Shown: positions 14,791-23,369 of the stretch, piece after piece | How the letters are laid out: every line of letters begins with the position of its first letter | Position numbering within the stretch: position 1 is the first letter of the stretch | Assembly (NCBI GenBank): GCA_946482165.1 | Contig: CAMLQS010000009.1 | Location: 1 to 37,153, forward strand | Length of the DNA: 37,153 bases | Direction: 5' to 3' | From: an uncultured Verrucomicrobiota bacterium | GTDB taxonomy: Bacteria > Verrucomicrobiota > Verrucomicrobiae > Opitutales > Opitutaceae | Position numbers and translations under genes: made by a program | The notes under the pieces: model-generated | Database searches by the model: none | The model's input: only the letters and a program-made list of their open reading frames with translations | What the model was told of the DNA's origin: nothing

Positions 14791-17700
14791 ATGAATTACA
14801 AGAGACTAGCTCTAGTCGCCCTCTCGTCCCTCGCAGCCTTCGTCGGTTTGACGGCTCGGGCTGACAACATGGTGACCATCAACATCGCTCCCGCGACCGG
14901 TGAGGTTTCTCTCACGCCGCGCTGGGCCACCGGCCCGAATCTGGTTGGGTTCCACCACATGGCCCAGGACTTGTCCTTGGGCGGAGGGGCCAACCAGTTT
15001 TACTCCATCAAGGGCGCGCCCATTCCCCCGGGCGGCGACATCAGCGCGTTTACGCGCTACATCGCGGGTTCGGGAGCGGCGACCAATCACTCGGACATCG
15101 GCAGCAAGCTCACCCCGAATGCCTATTCGGCCCTGACCTCGGCGGATCCCGATCTCGGCTATGGCTCGGTTCAGCTCTATTTTATCCATCATAAGGACGA
15201 CGGGGATTATTTCGCGCACATCGTGCCCAGTTCCGGCACCGCCTCGGCGGTCACCGACCTGAAGCCCATGTCCCAGCCCGGCGGTCCCTCGACCGGCGGC
15301 GAGAGCGGCTATTTCGGCCTCACCTTCGCGGCCGCGAATCTCGGCTACGGGAGCAACATCTTCTATTATCTCCGAGAGGATACCGTCACCGGAATCACCC
15401 GGTTCGGCACGCTGATCCCGGCTCTGGCCGGCGCCTCGGCGGACCAGTTTGATCTCGGCACCGGCGGCCATAACTCGCTCGTCTACACCGGCGACGACAT
15501 CGGCTTCGGCATGGCCCAGATGTATTTCCTGCGCCTCGACCCGATCACGGGCTACACGATTCTCGGCACGCTGGACCCGCTCTCGGGCCGCTATGACGAC
15601 ATCTCCAACCTGGGCAGCGTGTATTCAGCCCTTACCTACGTCCCCGGCGACCTCGGTTTTGGCATCCAGCAGTTCTACACCACGGGAAATGTCACCCCGG
15701 GTTTCCAGACGGTCAGCTTTGCCGCCATCGATGACCGCTTGATCGGCGCCGGCTCCTTCCCCGTCGCCCCCTCGGCCAGTTCCGGTCTCCCGGTTACGCT
15801 GACCCTTGTCGCCGGCTCCACCGGATCCGCCTCGATCACCGGCCCGGTTGCCGGCGTCTTCACCGTCACCCCCACCGCGCCCGGTGTCATCACCTTGCAG
15901 GCCACCCAGGCCGGCCAGCTTGCGCCTATCGTATACAATTTTAACATGCTTCGGCAGAGCTTCACCGCCACCGGCGCGACGCTGCTTCACATTACCTCGC
16001 ATCCGGAGTCGCAGACCAAAGTAGAAGGCACCTCCGCCACCTTTTCCGTGAGCGCCGAGGGCACGTCTTCTCTCAGCTACCAGTGGCGCAAAGCCGGGGC
16101 CAACATCCTCGGAAACGCTTCTGCCACCACCTCCACGCTCACGCTCCCCGGCGTCACGATGCCGGATGCCGGCAGCTACGATGTCGTCGTCACCAACGCC
16201 TCGGGTTCCCTCGTCAGCAATCCCGCCACGCTCACCGTGACGACCCCCGCCCCGACGATCACCAGCCCCACGACCGCGGGCGGCACCACGGGCATCGCGT
16301 TTAACTATACGATCACCGCCACCAGTTCGCCCACCAGCTTCTCGGCCTCGCCCCTGCCCGCCGGTCTCGCGATCAACACCGTGACCGGTGCGATCACCGG
16401 TGTTCCGACCACCGCAGGCGTGACCAACGTGCTGCTCGGCGCGACCAACGCGACGGGCACCGGTAACGCGACGCTCACGATCACCGTGGCCGCCGCCGGC
16501 GTCGCCCCGATCATCACCAGCCCGACGACTGCGGGTGGCGCCACCGGCATTGCGTTTAACTATACGATCACCGCTTCGGGTTCGCCCACCAGCTTCTCGG
16601 CCGCGCCCCTGCCCGCCGGTCTTGCGATCAACACCGCCACCGGTGCGATCACCGGTATTCCGACCACCGCAGGCGTGACCAACGTGCTGCTCGGCGCGAC
16701 GAACGCGATCGGCACCGGCAACGCGACTCTGACGATCACGGTGGCCGCCGCCGGCGTCGCCCCGATCATCACCAGCCCCACGACTGCGGGCGGCACCACC
16801 GGCATCGCGTTTAACTACACCGTCACCGCCTCGGGTTCGCCGATCAGCTTCTCGGCCGCGCCCCTGCCCGCCGGGCTCGTGGTCAACACCGTGACCGGTG
16901 CGATCACCGGCATCCCCACCACCGCAGGCGTGACCAACGTGCTGCTCGGCGCGACCAACGCCACCGGCACTGGCAACGCGACTCTGACGATCACGGTGGC
17001 CGCCGCCGGCGTCGCCCCGATCATCACCAGCCCCACGACTGCGGGCGGCACCACCGGCGTCGCGTTTAACTACGCTATCACCGCCTCGGGCTCGCCGACC
17101 AGCTTCTCGGCTGCGCCTCTCCCTGCCGGTCTTGTGATCAACACCGTTACCGGAGCCATCACCGGTATCCCGACCACCGCAGGCGTGACCAATGTGCTGC
17201 TCGGAGCGACCAACGCGACCGGCACCGGTAACGCGACGCTCACGATCACCGTGGCCGCCGCCGCCGTCGCCCCGACGATCACCAGCCCCACGACCGCGGG
17301 CGGCACCACCGGCGTCGCGTTTAACTACGCGATCACCGCTTCGGGTTCTCCCACCAGCTTCTCGGCCGCGCCTCTCCCCGCCGGTCTTGTGGTCAACACC
17401 GTCACCGGAGCCATCACCGGTATCCCGACCACCGCAGGCGTGACCAATGTGCTGCTCGGAGCGACCAACGCCACCGGCACCGGTAACGCCACGTTGACGA
17501 TCACGGTCTCCGCCGCCGCCGTCGCCCCGATCATCACGAGTCCGACCACCGCCGGTGGCACCACCGGCTTCGCGTTCAACTATGCGATCACTGCTTCAGG
17601 TTCGCCCACCAGCTTCTCGGCCGCGCCCCTGCCCGCCGGTCTCGTGGTCAATACCGTCACCGGTGCGATCACCGGCATCCCGACGACGGCAGGCGTGACC

Positions 17701-20001
17701 AACGTGCTGCTCGGAGCGACCAACGCGACCGGCACCGGTAACGCGACTCTGACGATCACGGTCTCCGCCGCTGGCGTCGCCCCGATCATCACCAGCCCGA
17801 CCACCGCGGGCGGCACCACCGGGATCGCGTTTAATTATACGATCACCGCCTCGGGTTCGCCGACCAGCTTCTCGGCGGCGCCTCTGCCCGCCGGGCTCGT
17901 GGTCAACACCGTCACCGGTGCCATCACCGGCATCCCCACCACCGCAGGCGTGACCGATGTGCTCCTCGGAGCGACCAACGCGACCGGCACCGGCAACGCG
18001 ACGCTCACGATCACCGTGGCCGCCGCCGCCGTCCCCCCGACCATCACCAGCCCGACCACCGCCAGTGGCTTCGCAGGCACCGCGTTTAACTACACGATCA
18101 CCGCCTCGGGTTCGCCCATCAGCTTCTCGGCCGTGACGCTCCCACCGGGCTTGGTGATCAACACCGTCACCGGCGCGATCACCGGCATCCCGACCACGGC
18201 AGGCGTGACCAACGTGCTGCTCGGCGCGACGAACGCGACCGGCACCGGCAACGCCGAGCTGACCATCACCGTCACCGCCGTCCCCGTAATCACCAACAAT
18301 CCCCTGACCGCCGACGGCACCCTGCGCCTGCCGTTTAGCTTCGCGATCACCGCCTCGGGTTCGCCCACGAGCTTCTCCTCCAGCGCGCTTCCCGCCGGCC
18401 TTACTCTCAACACCGCGACCGGCGTTATCTCCGGCATCCCGACCACGAAGGGCGCCACCTCGGTTACAATCCGCGCCACCAACGCCGCCGGCACCGGCAC
18501 CGCGACGCTCAACGTCAACGTGTCCGACCTCATCCGCGTCACCATCCGCGGTCCCCTCGGCACCACTATCTACCTCACCGAGGGCGGTGCCCTTCCTCCG
18601 GTCGGCACCACCTATAGCATCAAGGGCCTGCCCGCGGGCTTTGTCCTCGATCCTGTGACCGGCCGCGTCACCACCCCCTCGGTCGTCACCGCCAGGCCCG
18701 GCACCTACCGCGTCACCTACAGGGCGACGAGCATCGGCGCCGGCGGCGAGCGGATCAATGGCCCCTGGATCGCTTTCACCATCAAAGTGGATCCGTTGAG
18801 CCCCCCGATGAGCGGCGGTTTCGAGGCGATTCTCGATGCGTCTCCGATCACCGGCCTGCCCATCGGCAAGGTAGCCATTCGGGTGAATCGCATGACCGGC
18901 GGCTTCACCGGCAAACTGACCCACGTCACCAGCCCGAAGGCTTATTCCCTGAAGGGGCTGTTGACCCTTGATGCGAGTTATCAAACCGCGGAGGCCAACG
19001 TGATCATCCTCCGTGCCGGCCTGGAAACGTTCCGCGTCAACCTCGCCTTCGACACCAACGCCGTGGCCGGTCAGGTGTTCGTCACTTCGCTCGATCAGCT
19101 CGACGCGGCTAGCGCGTTCGTCGCCACCCTCGGCCGGTCGGAGACCGGCACGCAGCTCGCTTCGTTCAGCCAGGCGTCGCCCGCGTCGTGGCGGGGCAAC
19201 TACACCCTCACGCTCGACGATCCGGCCTTCCCTCCGCTCAACCTCGGCACGGAAGCCGCCCCGGAAGGCACCGGCTTCGGACTCGTCACCATCAACGGCA
19301 CCCACGGTCTCATGGCCTTCAAGGGCAGGCTCGGCGACGGCACCCCGTTTACGGCCTCCCTCGCCACCGGCGCCGACGCCTCCTATCGCTTGTATGTAAA
19401 GCCCTATAAGCTGGGCGGCTACATAGGTGGTCGCGTTCGTTACACCCCGGTCGCGAGCGGCACCGCTCGTTATCAGGTGACCGGCCTCGTCGGCAGCGAG
19501 CTGTATTGGGCAAAGAACGCCGCCCCCCTCGCCAGAAATCACCGCGCCGGCTTCGGCCCCATCGCCCTCACGGCGACCTCGCAACGCTGGATCGTCCCCA
19601 CCAGCAGCACCGCGCTTCGCAACGCCCTGCAGCTCGACGGCAACCGGATGCTGACCTCGTTCGCCAGCGCCGATCTCCCCGAGGTCCAGGAAGATCTCCT
19701 GCCGGTCACCATCGGATTGAATGCCAAGAACCTTGTCATCCTCGGCGAGGCCCGCGGCGACGGCGAGACCAACGCCGCCCGCGGTCGAATCTCCCATGGC
19801 AGCGGCAGTTTCAGCGCCAACGGCCTGTTTACCGCGACCTTCAGGCTGCAGGATTCGCGCAAGGTCTCCGTATCGGGCGCATTCTTGCAGCAACCCTCCG
19901 TCGTGCCTGGAACGGTCATCGGCGAAGGTTACTTCGTCGTCCCTCCGACTGTGAGAGGCGAAGAGAACGTGCAGGGCCACATCCAGTTCCTCGCTCCCTA
20001 A
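14791..20001 (+). CDS. Giant secreted repeat protein (Ig-like and putative-Ig repeats), 1736 aa
   Basis: Residues 1-24 form a signal peptide (MNYKRLALVALSSLAAFVGL then TARA). Residues about 30-320 contain propeller-like repeats of the type LTYVPGDLGFGIQQFY, YFGLTFAAANLGYGSNIFYY and LVYTGDDIGFGMAQMYFL. An Ig-like domain spans about 400-482 (HPESQTKVEGTSATF; YQWRKAGANI; DAGSYDVVVTNASG). Residues 487 to about 1246 are nine He_PIG-like repeats of 85 residues, the last one diverged. The remaining 490 residues contain segments such as FTGKLTHVTSPKAYSLKG and end HIQFLAP. No PEP-CTERM, LPXTG or type IX tag is seen at the end, so the protein may be released or held by other means. Adhesion or a surface role is plausible but unproven. 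Confidence 0.9.
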   Translation: MNYKRLALVALSSLAAFVGLTARADNMVTINIAPATGEVSLTPRWATGPNLVGFHHMAQDLSLGGGANQFYSIKGAPIPPGGDISAFTRYIAGSGAATNHSDIGSKLTPNAYSALTSADPDLGYGSVQLYFIHHKDDGDYFAHIVPSSGTASAVTDLKPMSQPGGPSTGGESGYFGLTFAAANLGYGSNIFYYLREDTVTGITRFGTLIPALAGASADQFDLGTGGHNSLVYTGDDIGFGMAQMYFLRLDPITGYTILGTLDPLSGRYDDISNLGSVYSALTYVPGDLGFGIQQFYTTGNVTPGFQTVSFAAIDDRLIGAGSFPVAPSASSGLPVTLTLVAGSTGSASITGPVAGVFTVTPTAPGVITLQATQAGQLAPIVYNFNMLRQSFTATGATLLHITSHPESQTKVEGTSATFSVSAEGTSSLSYQWRKAGANILGNASATTSTLTLPGVTMPDAGSYDVVVTNASGSLVSNPATLTVTTPAPTITSPTTAGGTTGIAFNYTITATSSPTSFSASPLPAGLAINTVTGAITGVPTTAGVTNVLLGATNATGTGNATLTITVAAAGVAPIITSPTTAGGATGIAFNYTITASGSPTSFSAAPLPAGLAINTATGAITGIPTTAGVTNVLLGATNAIGTGNATLTITVAAAGVAPIITSPTTAGGTTGIAFNYTVTASGSPISFSAAPLPAGLVVNTVTGAITGIPTTAGVTNVLLGATNATGTGNATLTITVAAAGVAPIITSPTTAGGTTGVAFNYAITASGSPTSFSAAPLPAGLVINTVTGAITGIPTTAGVTNVLLGATNATGTGNATLTITVAAAAVAPTITSPTTAGGTTGVAFNYAITASGSPTSFSAAPLPAGLVVNTVTGAITGIPTTAGVTNVLLGATNATGTGNATLTITVSAAAVAPIITSPTTAGGTTGFAFNYAITASGSPTSFSAAPLPAGLVVNTVTGAITGIPTTAGVTNVLLGATNATGTGNATLTITVSAAGVAPIITSPTTAGGTTGIAFNYTITASGSPTSFSAAPLPAGLVVNTVTGAITGIPTTAGVTDVLLGATNATGTGNATLTITVAAAAVPPTITSPTTASGFAGTAFNYTITASGSPISFSAVTLPPGLVINTVTGAITGIPTTAGVTNVLLGATNATGTGNAELTITVTAVPVITNNPLTADGTLRLPFSFAITASGSPTSFSSSALPAGLTLNTATGVISGIPTTKGATSVTIRATNAAGTGTATLNVNVSDLIRVTIRGPLGTTIYLTEGGALPPVGTTYSIKGLPAGFVLDPVTGRVTTPSVVTARPGTYRVTYRATSIGAGGERINGPWIAFTIKVDPLSPPMSGGFEAILDASPITGLPIGKVAIRVNRMTGGFTGKLTHVTSPKAYSLKGLLTLDASYQTAEANVIILRAGLETFRVNLAFDTNAVAGQVFVTSLDQLDAASAFVATLGRSETGTQLASFSQASPASWRGNYTLTLDDPAFPPLNLGTEAAPEGTGFGLVTINGTHGLMAFKGRLGDGTPFTASLATGADASYRLYVKPYKLGGYIGGRVRYTPVASGTARYQVTGLVGSELYWAKNAAPLARNHRAGFGPIALTATSQRWIVPTSSTALRNALQLDGNRMLTSFASADLPEVQEDLLPVTIGLNAKNLVILGEARGDGETNAARGRISHGSGSFSANGLFTATFRLQDSRKVSVSGAFLQQPSVVPGTVIGEGYFVVPPTVRGEENVQGHIQFLAP
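16249..18528 (+). repeat. Nine tandem 255-bp coding repeats
   Basis: Units begin at 16249, 16504, 16759, 17014, 17269, 17524, 17779 and 18034, exactly 255 bases apart, with a diverged ninth near 18282. Each encodes an 85-residue module with the core SPTTAGGTTG, FNYTITASGSPTSF, PLPAGL, GAITGIPTTAGVTNVLLGAT. The inner units are near-identical in DNA, while the outer units drift. Confidence 0.95.
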
Positions 20002-20020
20002 GCGTGCTTTAGCGGTTGGG

Positions 20021-20060
20021 GGCGGGAAAGTCGGGCCCCGTCGGGCCCGCCTTTCCCGCC
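20021..20060 (+). terminator. Hairpin terminator after the giant gene
   Basis: The outer stem GGCGGGAAAG/CTTTCCCGCC (20021-20030 with 20051-20060) encloses an inner CGGGCCC/GGGCCCG stem. There is no T-run, so it may act as a barrier or mRNA-end stabiliser rather than a classic terminator. Confidence 0.6.
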
Positions 20061-20114
20061 TCCCCGCCGGAGCGTCTCCCGCGCATGTCCGTTTTCGAAA
20101 ACCATCCGTATTTC

Positions 20115-20744
20115 ATGAACACCCTTTATTCCCCCCTCGCCTTGGGCTTCGGCCTGGCCGCCGCTCTGGTCACCCCGGCTTTCGCCCAGGAGGCGGAGCC
20201 CGTCGCCTCGGCCCCATCCACCGCCTCCGCTTCCGGCCTGCTCGGAAAACGCTATGTCGCGGCGTCTTTTATCCTGACCGAAACACAAGACATCGACGCT
20301 CCCGGCTACGGGCTCGCCACCGCCATCAATCTTCCCCTCAGCGCCCGATTCGATGTCGGCGCGCTTTTCGCGCATAACTGGACCGAGGGCGACACCTCCG
20401 ATCATTTTCAGGACCTCGCCGCCTACGTCACCGCCCACGGCGTGTGTGGCGATTTCCGTCCCTTCGCCAAAGCCAGCCTCGGCTACCAGTGGTGGCGGGA
20501 GGTTTCCGACGATCCGTGGTATCAAGTCGATGTCGGCAGCGAGTATCTGCTCACCGAACGTCTGTCGCTCTCCGCGCAGCTGTCTTGGTCGGAGTATCTC
20601 GCGGCCGACTGGAACGGGGGCGAGTGGGGCGTCGGCACCCGCGCCAACTACTGGGTGACGACGAATATCGCGACCTCCGCGACCGTTGCCTACACCGAAG
20701 GCGGGACCTGGACCTACGGGTTGGGCGTCGTGGTTCGGTTTTAA
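20115..20744 (+). CDS. Outer-membrane beta-barrel-like protein, about 209 aa
   Basis: Starting at the ATG at 20115 gives a signal peptide (MNTLYSPLALGFGLAAALVT then PAFAQ), so the longer open frame upstream (from 20016) is not used. The mature part shows alternating hydrophobic and polar strands with many aromatic residues: YVAASFILTET, RFDVGALFAHNW, FRPFAKASLGYQWW, LSLSAQLSWSEYLA and TNIATSATVAYTEG. It ends in a C-terminal strand GLGVVVRF with terminal Phe, the usual outer-membrane targeting signature. This fits an eight-strand barrel of the OmpA/OmpW size class. It follows the giant secreted gene on the same strand and may be linked to it functionally, but there is a hairpin between them. 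Confidence 0.78.
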   Translation: MNTLYSPLALGFGLAAALVTPAFAQEAEPVASAPSTASASGLLGKRYVAASFILTETQDIDAPGYGLATAINLPLSARFDVGALFAHNWTEGDTSDHFQDLAAYVTAHGVCGDFRPFAKASLGYQWWREVSDDPWYQVDVGSEYLLTERLSLSAQLSWSEYLAADWNGGEWGVGTRANYWVTTNIATSATVAYTEGGTWTYGLGVVVRF

Positions 20745-20773
20745 TACGCGGATAAGCGAATGGATATTCGCAG

Positions 20774-21535
20774 CTAGGGACGCGACCGCCTGGCGCGCCG
20801 CGTTCGATGATCAGGTGTGAGCGTCGCCGTCGTTCCGGGCCGAATATCTTCGCGGGTATTCCAGTTTGCGAAGGAAGCACGCTCGGCAGGGTGGATGGAG
20901 TGCGGAAGCATCCATCCTGCCGCGCAAGCGGACGCGAGAAGGCGTTGGAGCGAAAGCTCGCGGAGAGCCAGCGCGGAGGAGACGGCGGAAAAGGCGTCGG
21001 TGTAAACCGGATACACGGCGCAGAGCGGCTCGAACATGCCGTCGGCGTGACGGGGAACGCTGCCAGGATGGGGGCTCGAACGGGGATTTATTGGAGGGGT
21101 GGCGTCCTCGCCGTCCGCGCGCGAAAAAGCGGACTCGGCGGCGGGATAATTTGTGCGGGCGTCAGGGAGAGCATCCCTCGGAAGCAGGCGGACAAGGAGG
21201 TCCGCAGTGACGAAGGGCAGGTCGACGGCGAGGACGAGAAGTCGCGGCTGGGTGGCGGCGGAGAGGCCCGCGGCGAGGCCCGCGAGGGGGCCGCAGTCGG
21301 GCGCGGCGTCGGCGACGAGGTGGGCGCCGGCGAGCGGGCCGTCGAGTGCGTAACCGCGGTCGGCGGGAGCGGAGAGGATCAGTTCGCCGCAGCCGGGGAG
21401 CGAGCGGAGCAGGGCGGCCTGGTGTGCGAGGAGCGGGAGGCCGGAGACGGGGTGGGGGAGCAACGCCTTGTCGCGGCCCATGCGCGTGGAGCGGCCTCCG
21501 GCGAGGAGGAGGGCGGAGAAGGGGGAGGGAGACAT
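20774..21535 (-). CDS. mobA: Molybdenum cofactor guanylyltransferase
   Basis: MobA joins GMP to molybdopterin to make the bis-MGD cofactor that NapA needs. The start at the ATG ending at 21535 gives MSPSPFSALLLAGGRSTRMG with the nucleotide-binding LAGGxSxRMGxDK signature. The open frame further up translates repeat DNA and is discarded. Other features are AAPDCGPLAGLAAGL, AVDLPFVTADLL and a closing NTREDI. At about 253 residues it is longer than E. coli MobA (194). Part of the excess is a low-complexity insert before FEPLCAVYPVYTDAF (GEDATPPINPRSSPHPGSV), and part is a basic tail. It is the last gene of the minus-strand cofactor set and converges on the barrel gene. Confidence 0.92.
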   Translation of the reverse strand: MSPSPFSALLLAGGRSTRMGRDKALLPHPVSGLPLLAHQAALLRSLPGCGELILSAPADRGYALDGPLAGAHLVADAAPDCGPLAGLAAGLSAATQPRLLVLAVDLPFVTADLLVRLLPRDALPDARTNYPAAESAFSRADGEDATPPINPRSSPHPGSVPRHADGMFEPLCAVYPVYTDAFSAVSSALALRELSLQRLLASACAAGWMLPHSIHPAERASFANWNTREDIRPGTTATLTPDHRTRRARRSRP

Positions 21536-21550
21536 GGGCGCGACGGCAAA

Positions 21551-21601
21551 CGGGCGGGACGCCCGTGCCACACAATCAGACGGGCGGGATGCCGGTGCCA
21601 C
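21551..21601. repeat. Two GGGCGGGACGCCCGTGCCAC-type units
   Basis: CGGGCGGGACGCCCGTGCCAC (21551-21571) is followed 9 bases later by CGGGCGGGATGCCGGTGCCAC (21581-21601). Related units lie at 30375-30395 and 34045-34065. The second unit here forms the last codons of the MOSC gene. Confidence 0.8.
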
Positions 21602-22064
21602 GGCGGAGGACCCCGTCGGCGAGGATCTTTGCGCGCAGGCCGCCGCGGCCTTTGAGCGCGGCTTCGGCGCCGGGGGCGAAGGCCCGGTCCATCCAATAGC
21701 AGGGCGAGCACTCGGCGCAGCCGAGGAAGCGGACGCCTTGGATATCAAATTCGACTCCGATGAGCGTGTTCAGGTCGACGCCTCGGGTGATGACGTTGCG
21801 ACGGTAGACCGAGGGCGAGGGAAGCGGGGAGTCGGGATCGGGGAGAAGGGAACGGCAGAGCTCGTCGTGGATCTCGTCGGCGAAGAAGGTGATCTGTCCC
21901 TTGTAGTCGGGCTTGTAGTCGAAGAAGCGGTCGCCGCGCAGGCCGCGTCCGGCGACGCATTCGATCTCGGGCACGGCGAGCATGGGATGCTCGTCGGGGT
22001 CGCGTCCATGATGGCCGAAGTAGTTGTGGCCGGGGGAAAGGAAGAGATGTTCGACGCGGATCAT
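21576..22064 (-). CDS. MOSC domain protein
   Basis: A 162-residue protein of the MOSC (MoCo sulfurase C-terminal) superfamily, thought to bind molybdopterin-type cofactor or carry sulfur for metal centres. Seen features are VAGRGLRGDRFFDY, the start of the MOSC fold. NVITRGVDLNTLIGVEF and VRFLGCAECSPCYWMDRAF follow, the latter with a Cys cluster that could be the reactive thiol. Its place between the mog and mobA genes supports a part in molybdenum cofactor handling or transfer to NapA. The last seven residues, GTGIPPV, come from a dispersed DNA repeat that runs into the gene, so the native C-terminus may once have been different. Confidence 0.85.
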   Translation of the reverse strand: MIRVEHLFLSPGHNYFGHHGRDPDEHPMLAVPEIECVAGRGLRGDRFFDYKPDYKGQITFFADEIHDELCRSLLPDPDSPLPSPSVYRRNVITRGVDLNTLIGVEFDIQGVRFLGCAECSPCYWMDRAFAPGAEAALKGRGGLRAKILADGVLRRGTGIPPV

Positions 22065-22083
22065 GGCACGGAGGAACGGAGTT

Positions 22084-22164
22084 TTAACGCAGAGGCGCAG
22101 AGACGCGGAGGAAATAAGGTCGGTTCAACTCGGCTTTCTCCGCGCCTCTGCGTCTCTGTGTTAA
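22084..22164. repeat. Long inverted repeat, ACGCAGAGGCGCAGAGACGC type (copy 1)
   Basis: It starts TTAACGCAGAGGCGCAGAGA and ends with the reverse complement form (CGCCTCTGCGTCTCTGTGTTAA). It fills almost the whole gap between the mog and MOSC genes. A relative lies at 35812-35889. Confidence 0.85.
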
Positions 22165-22170
22165 ATTTGA

Positions 22171-22677
22171 TCATTCTCCGCGGAGGTGGCGGAGGCACTC
22201 GCGGATGGCGGGGACGAGCGGAGGCAGACACTCACCGATGGCGCGCGGGTTGCCGGGGAGATTGATGATGAGGCTGGAGCCGCGGGTGCCGGCGGTGGCG
22301 CGGGAAAGGATGGCGGTGGGGACCTTGGCGAAGCTCACGGCGCGCATCGCCTCGCCGAAGCCGGGGAGCTCGCGGTCGAGGACGGCGCGCGTCGCCTCGG
22401 GGGTGAAATCGCGCGCGGCGGGGCCGGTGCCGCCGGTGGTGACGACGAGGTCGCAGTGGTCGTCGTCGCAAAGCGCGCGGAGGAGGGCGGACAGGCCGTC
22501 GCGGTCGTCCGGAATGAGGCGAGAAAGGATTTCGTGCTCGGGGCCGAGGTGCTCGCGGAGGACGCGCTCGATCTCGGGGCCGCTGAGATCGGCGTAAATG
22601 CCGGCGGCGGCGCGGTCGCTCAAGGTGACGCGGGCGATGCGGAGGGCGGGGAGGGCGGAGGCGGAGTTTTTAACCAC
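22171..22677 (-). CDS. Molybdopterin adenylyltransferase (MogA/MoaB family)
   Basis: The product adenylates molybdopterin before molybdate insertion by MoeA. Family features are RIARVTLSDRAAAGIYADLSG at the start and LIPDDRDGLSALL. TTGGTGPAARDFTPEAT is the GGTG molybdopterin-binding motif with the following acidic residues. SRATAGTRGSSLIINLPGNP closes the set. About 168 residues from the GTG ending at 22677; a GTG six codons earlier (22695) is also possible. There is no ATG, and both candidate GTGs lie inside the inverted repeat at 22670-22780, so the repeat supplies the start codon. MogA and MoaB are hard to separate by sequence alone, so I leave the symbol blank. Confidence 0.88.
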   Translation of the reverse strand: MVKNSASALPALRIARVTLSDRAAAGIYADLSGPEIERVLREHLGPEHEILSRLIPDDRDGLSALLRALCDDDHCDLVVTTGGTGPAARDFTPEATRAVLDRELPGFGEAMRAVSFAKVPTAILSRATAGTRGSSLIINLPGNPRAIGECLPPLVPAIRECLRHLRGE

Positions 22678-22780
22678 GGAGGACACGGAGGGCACGGAGA
22701 GGAGGAAGAGAGGGTGGACGGTGAAACTGGAGTTTTGAAATCTGTTCTCTCCGTGGTTCTCCGTGATCTCCGTGGTTCAA
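22670..22780. repeat. Long inverted repeat, CCACGGAGGACACGGAGGG type (copy 2)
   Basis: It starts TTAACCACGGAGGACACGGA and ends CTCCGTGATCTCCGTGGTTCAA. It lies between moaC and the mog gene. The right arm contains the moaC stop codon and the left arm the mog start codon, so it touches coding sequence at both ends. Confidence 0.87.
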
Positions 22781-23235
22781 ATCTTTAGCTTTTCCGTCAC
22801 GCGGACGGCGGTGAGGGTCATGGTTTTGTCCACGGCCTTCATCATGTCGTAGAGGGTGAGGCCGGCGATGGTGACGGCGACAAGGGCTTCCATTTCGACG
22901 CCGGTCTTGGCGGAGACGCGGGAGGTCGCGGAAATCTGAATACGATCGGCGAGGACGGCGAAGTCGACGGCGATCGAGTCGAGCGGCAGGCCGTGGCAGA
23001 GGGGGATGAGCTCGTCGGTGCGCTTGGCGGCGAGGATGCCGGCGAGGCGGGCGGCGGCGAGGACGTCGCCCTTGGGCAGGGCTTGCGCGCGGAGCAGCTC
23101 GATGGTGGCGGGCTGGCAGAGGAGTTCGCCGGCGGCGGTGGCGGAGCGGGCCTGGACGGGCTTGCGGCCGACGTCGACCATGCGCGCGGCGCCGGTGGCG
23201 TCGAGGTGGCTGAAGGCGGGTTGAGGGTCGGGCAT
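22777..23235 (-). CDS. moaC: Cyclic pyranopterin monophosphate synthase
   Basis: MoaC, with MoaA, turns GTP into cyclic pyranopterin monophosphate, the first step of molybdenum cofactor synthesis. The 152-residue product shows FSHLDATGAARMVDVG, RKPVQARSATA, KGDVLAAARLAGILAAKRTDELIPLCH, SRVSAKTGVEMEALVAV and LYDMMKAVDK, all family hallmarks. It ends TEKLKI, without the KSGGKSG-like tail of many MoaC proteins. The stop TGA belongs to the inverted repeat at 22670-22780, so the repeat may have replaced the old C-terminus. Another copy of the repeat separates it from moeA. Confidence 0.95.
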   Translation of the reverse strand: MPDPQPAFSHLDATGAARMVDVGRKPVQARSATAAGELLCQPATIELLRAQALPKGDVLAAARLAGILAAKRTDELIPLCHGLPLDSIAVDFAVLADRIQISATSRVSAKTGVEMEALVAVTIAGLTLYDMMKAVDKTMTLTAVRVTEKLKI

Positions 23236-23242
23236 GGCGGAG

Positions 23243-23356
23243 TTTAAACCACGGAGGACACGGAGGGCACGGAGAGGATGAGAAAGACGGAGGCGAAGAG
23301 ATGATTGATAAAGGGTTTTCTCTCCGTGGCTCTCCGTGATCTCCGTGGTTAAATTT
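23243..23356. repeat. Long inverted repeat, CCACGGAGGACACGGAGGG type (copy 3)
   Basis: It starts TTTAAACCACGGAGGACACG and ends CTCCGTGATCTCCGTGGTTA followed by AATTT. It occupies the moeA-moaC gap within the cofactor operon. Confidence 0.87.
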
Positions 23357-23369
23357 CAGAGCCCGGCTT

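Noticed and set aside
17596..19980. 794-codon open frame opposite the giant protein
   Set aside because: Antisense to the repeat-bearing gene; its apparent repeats only mirror the 255-bp units.
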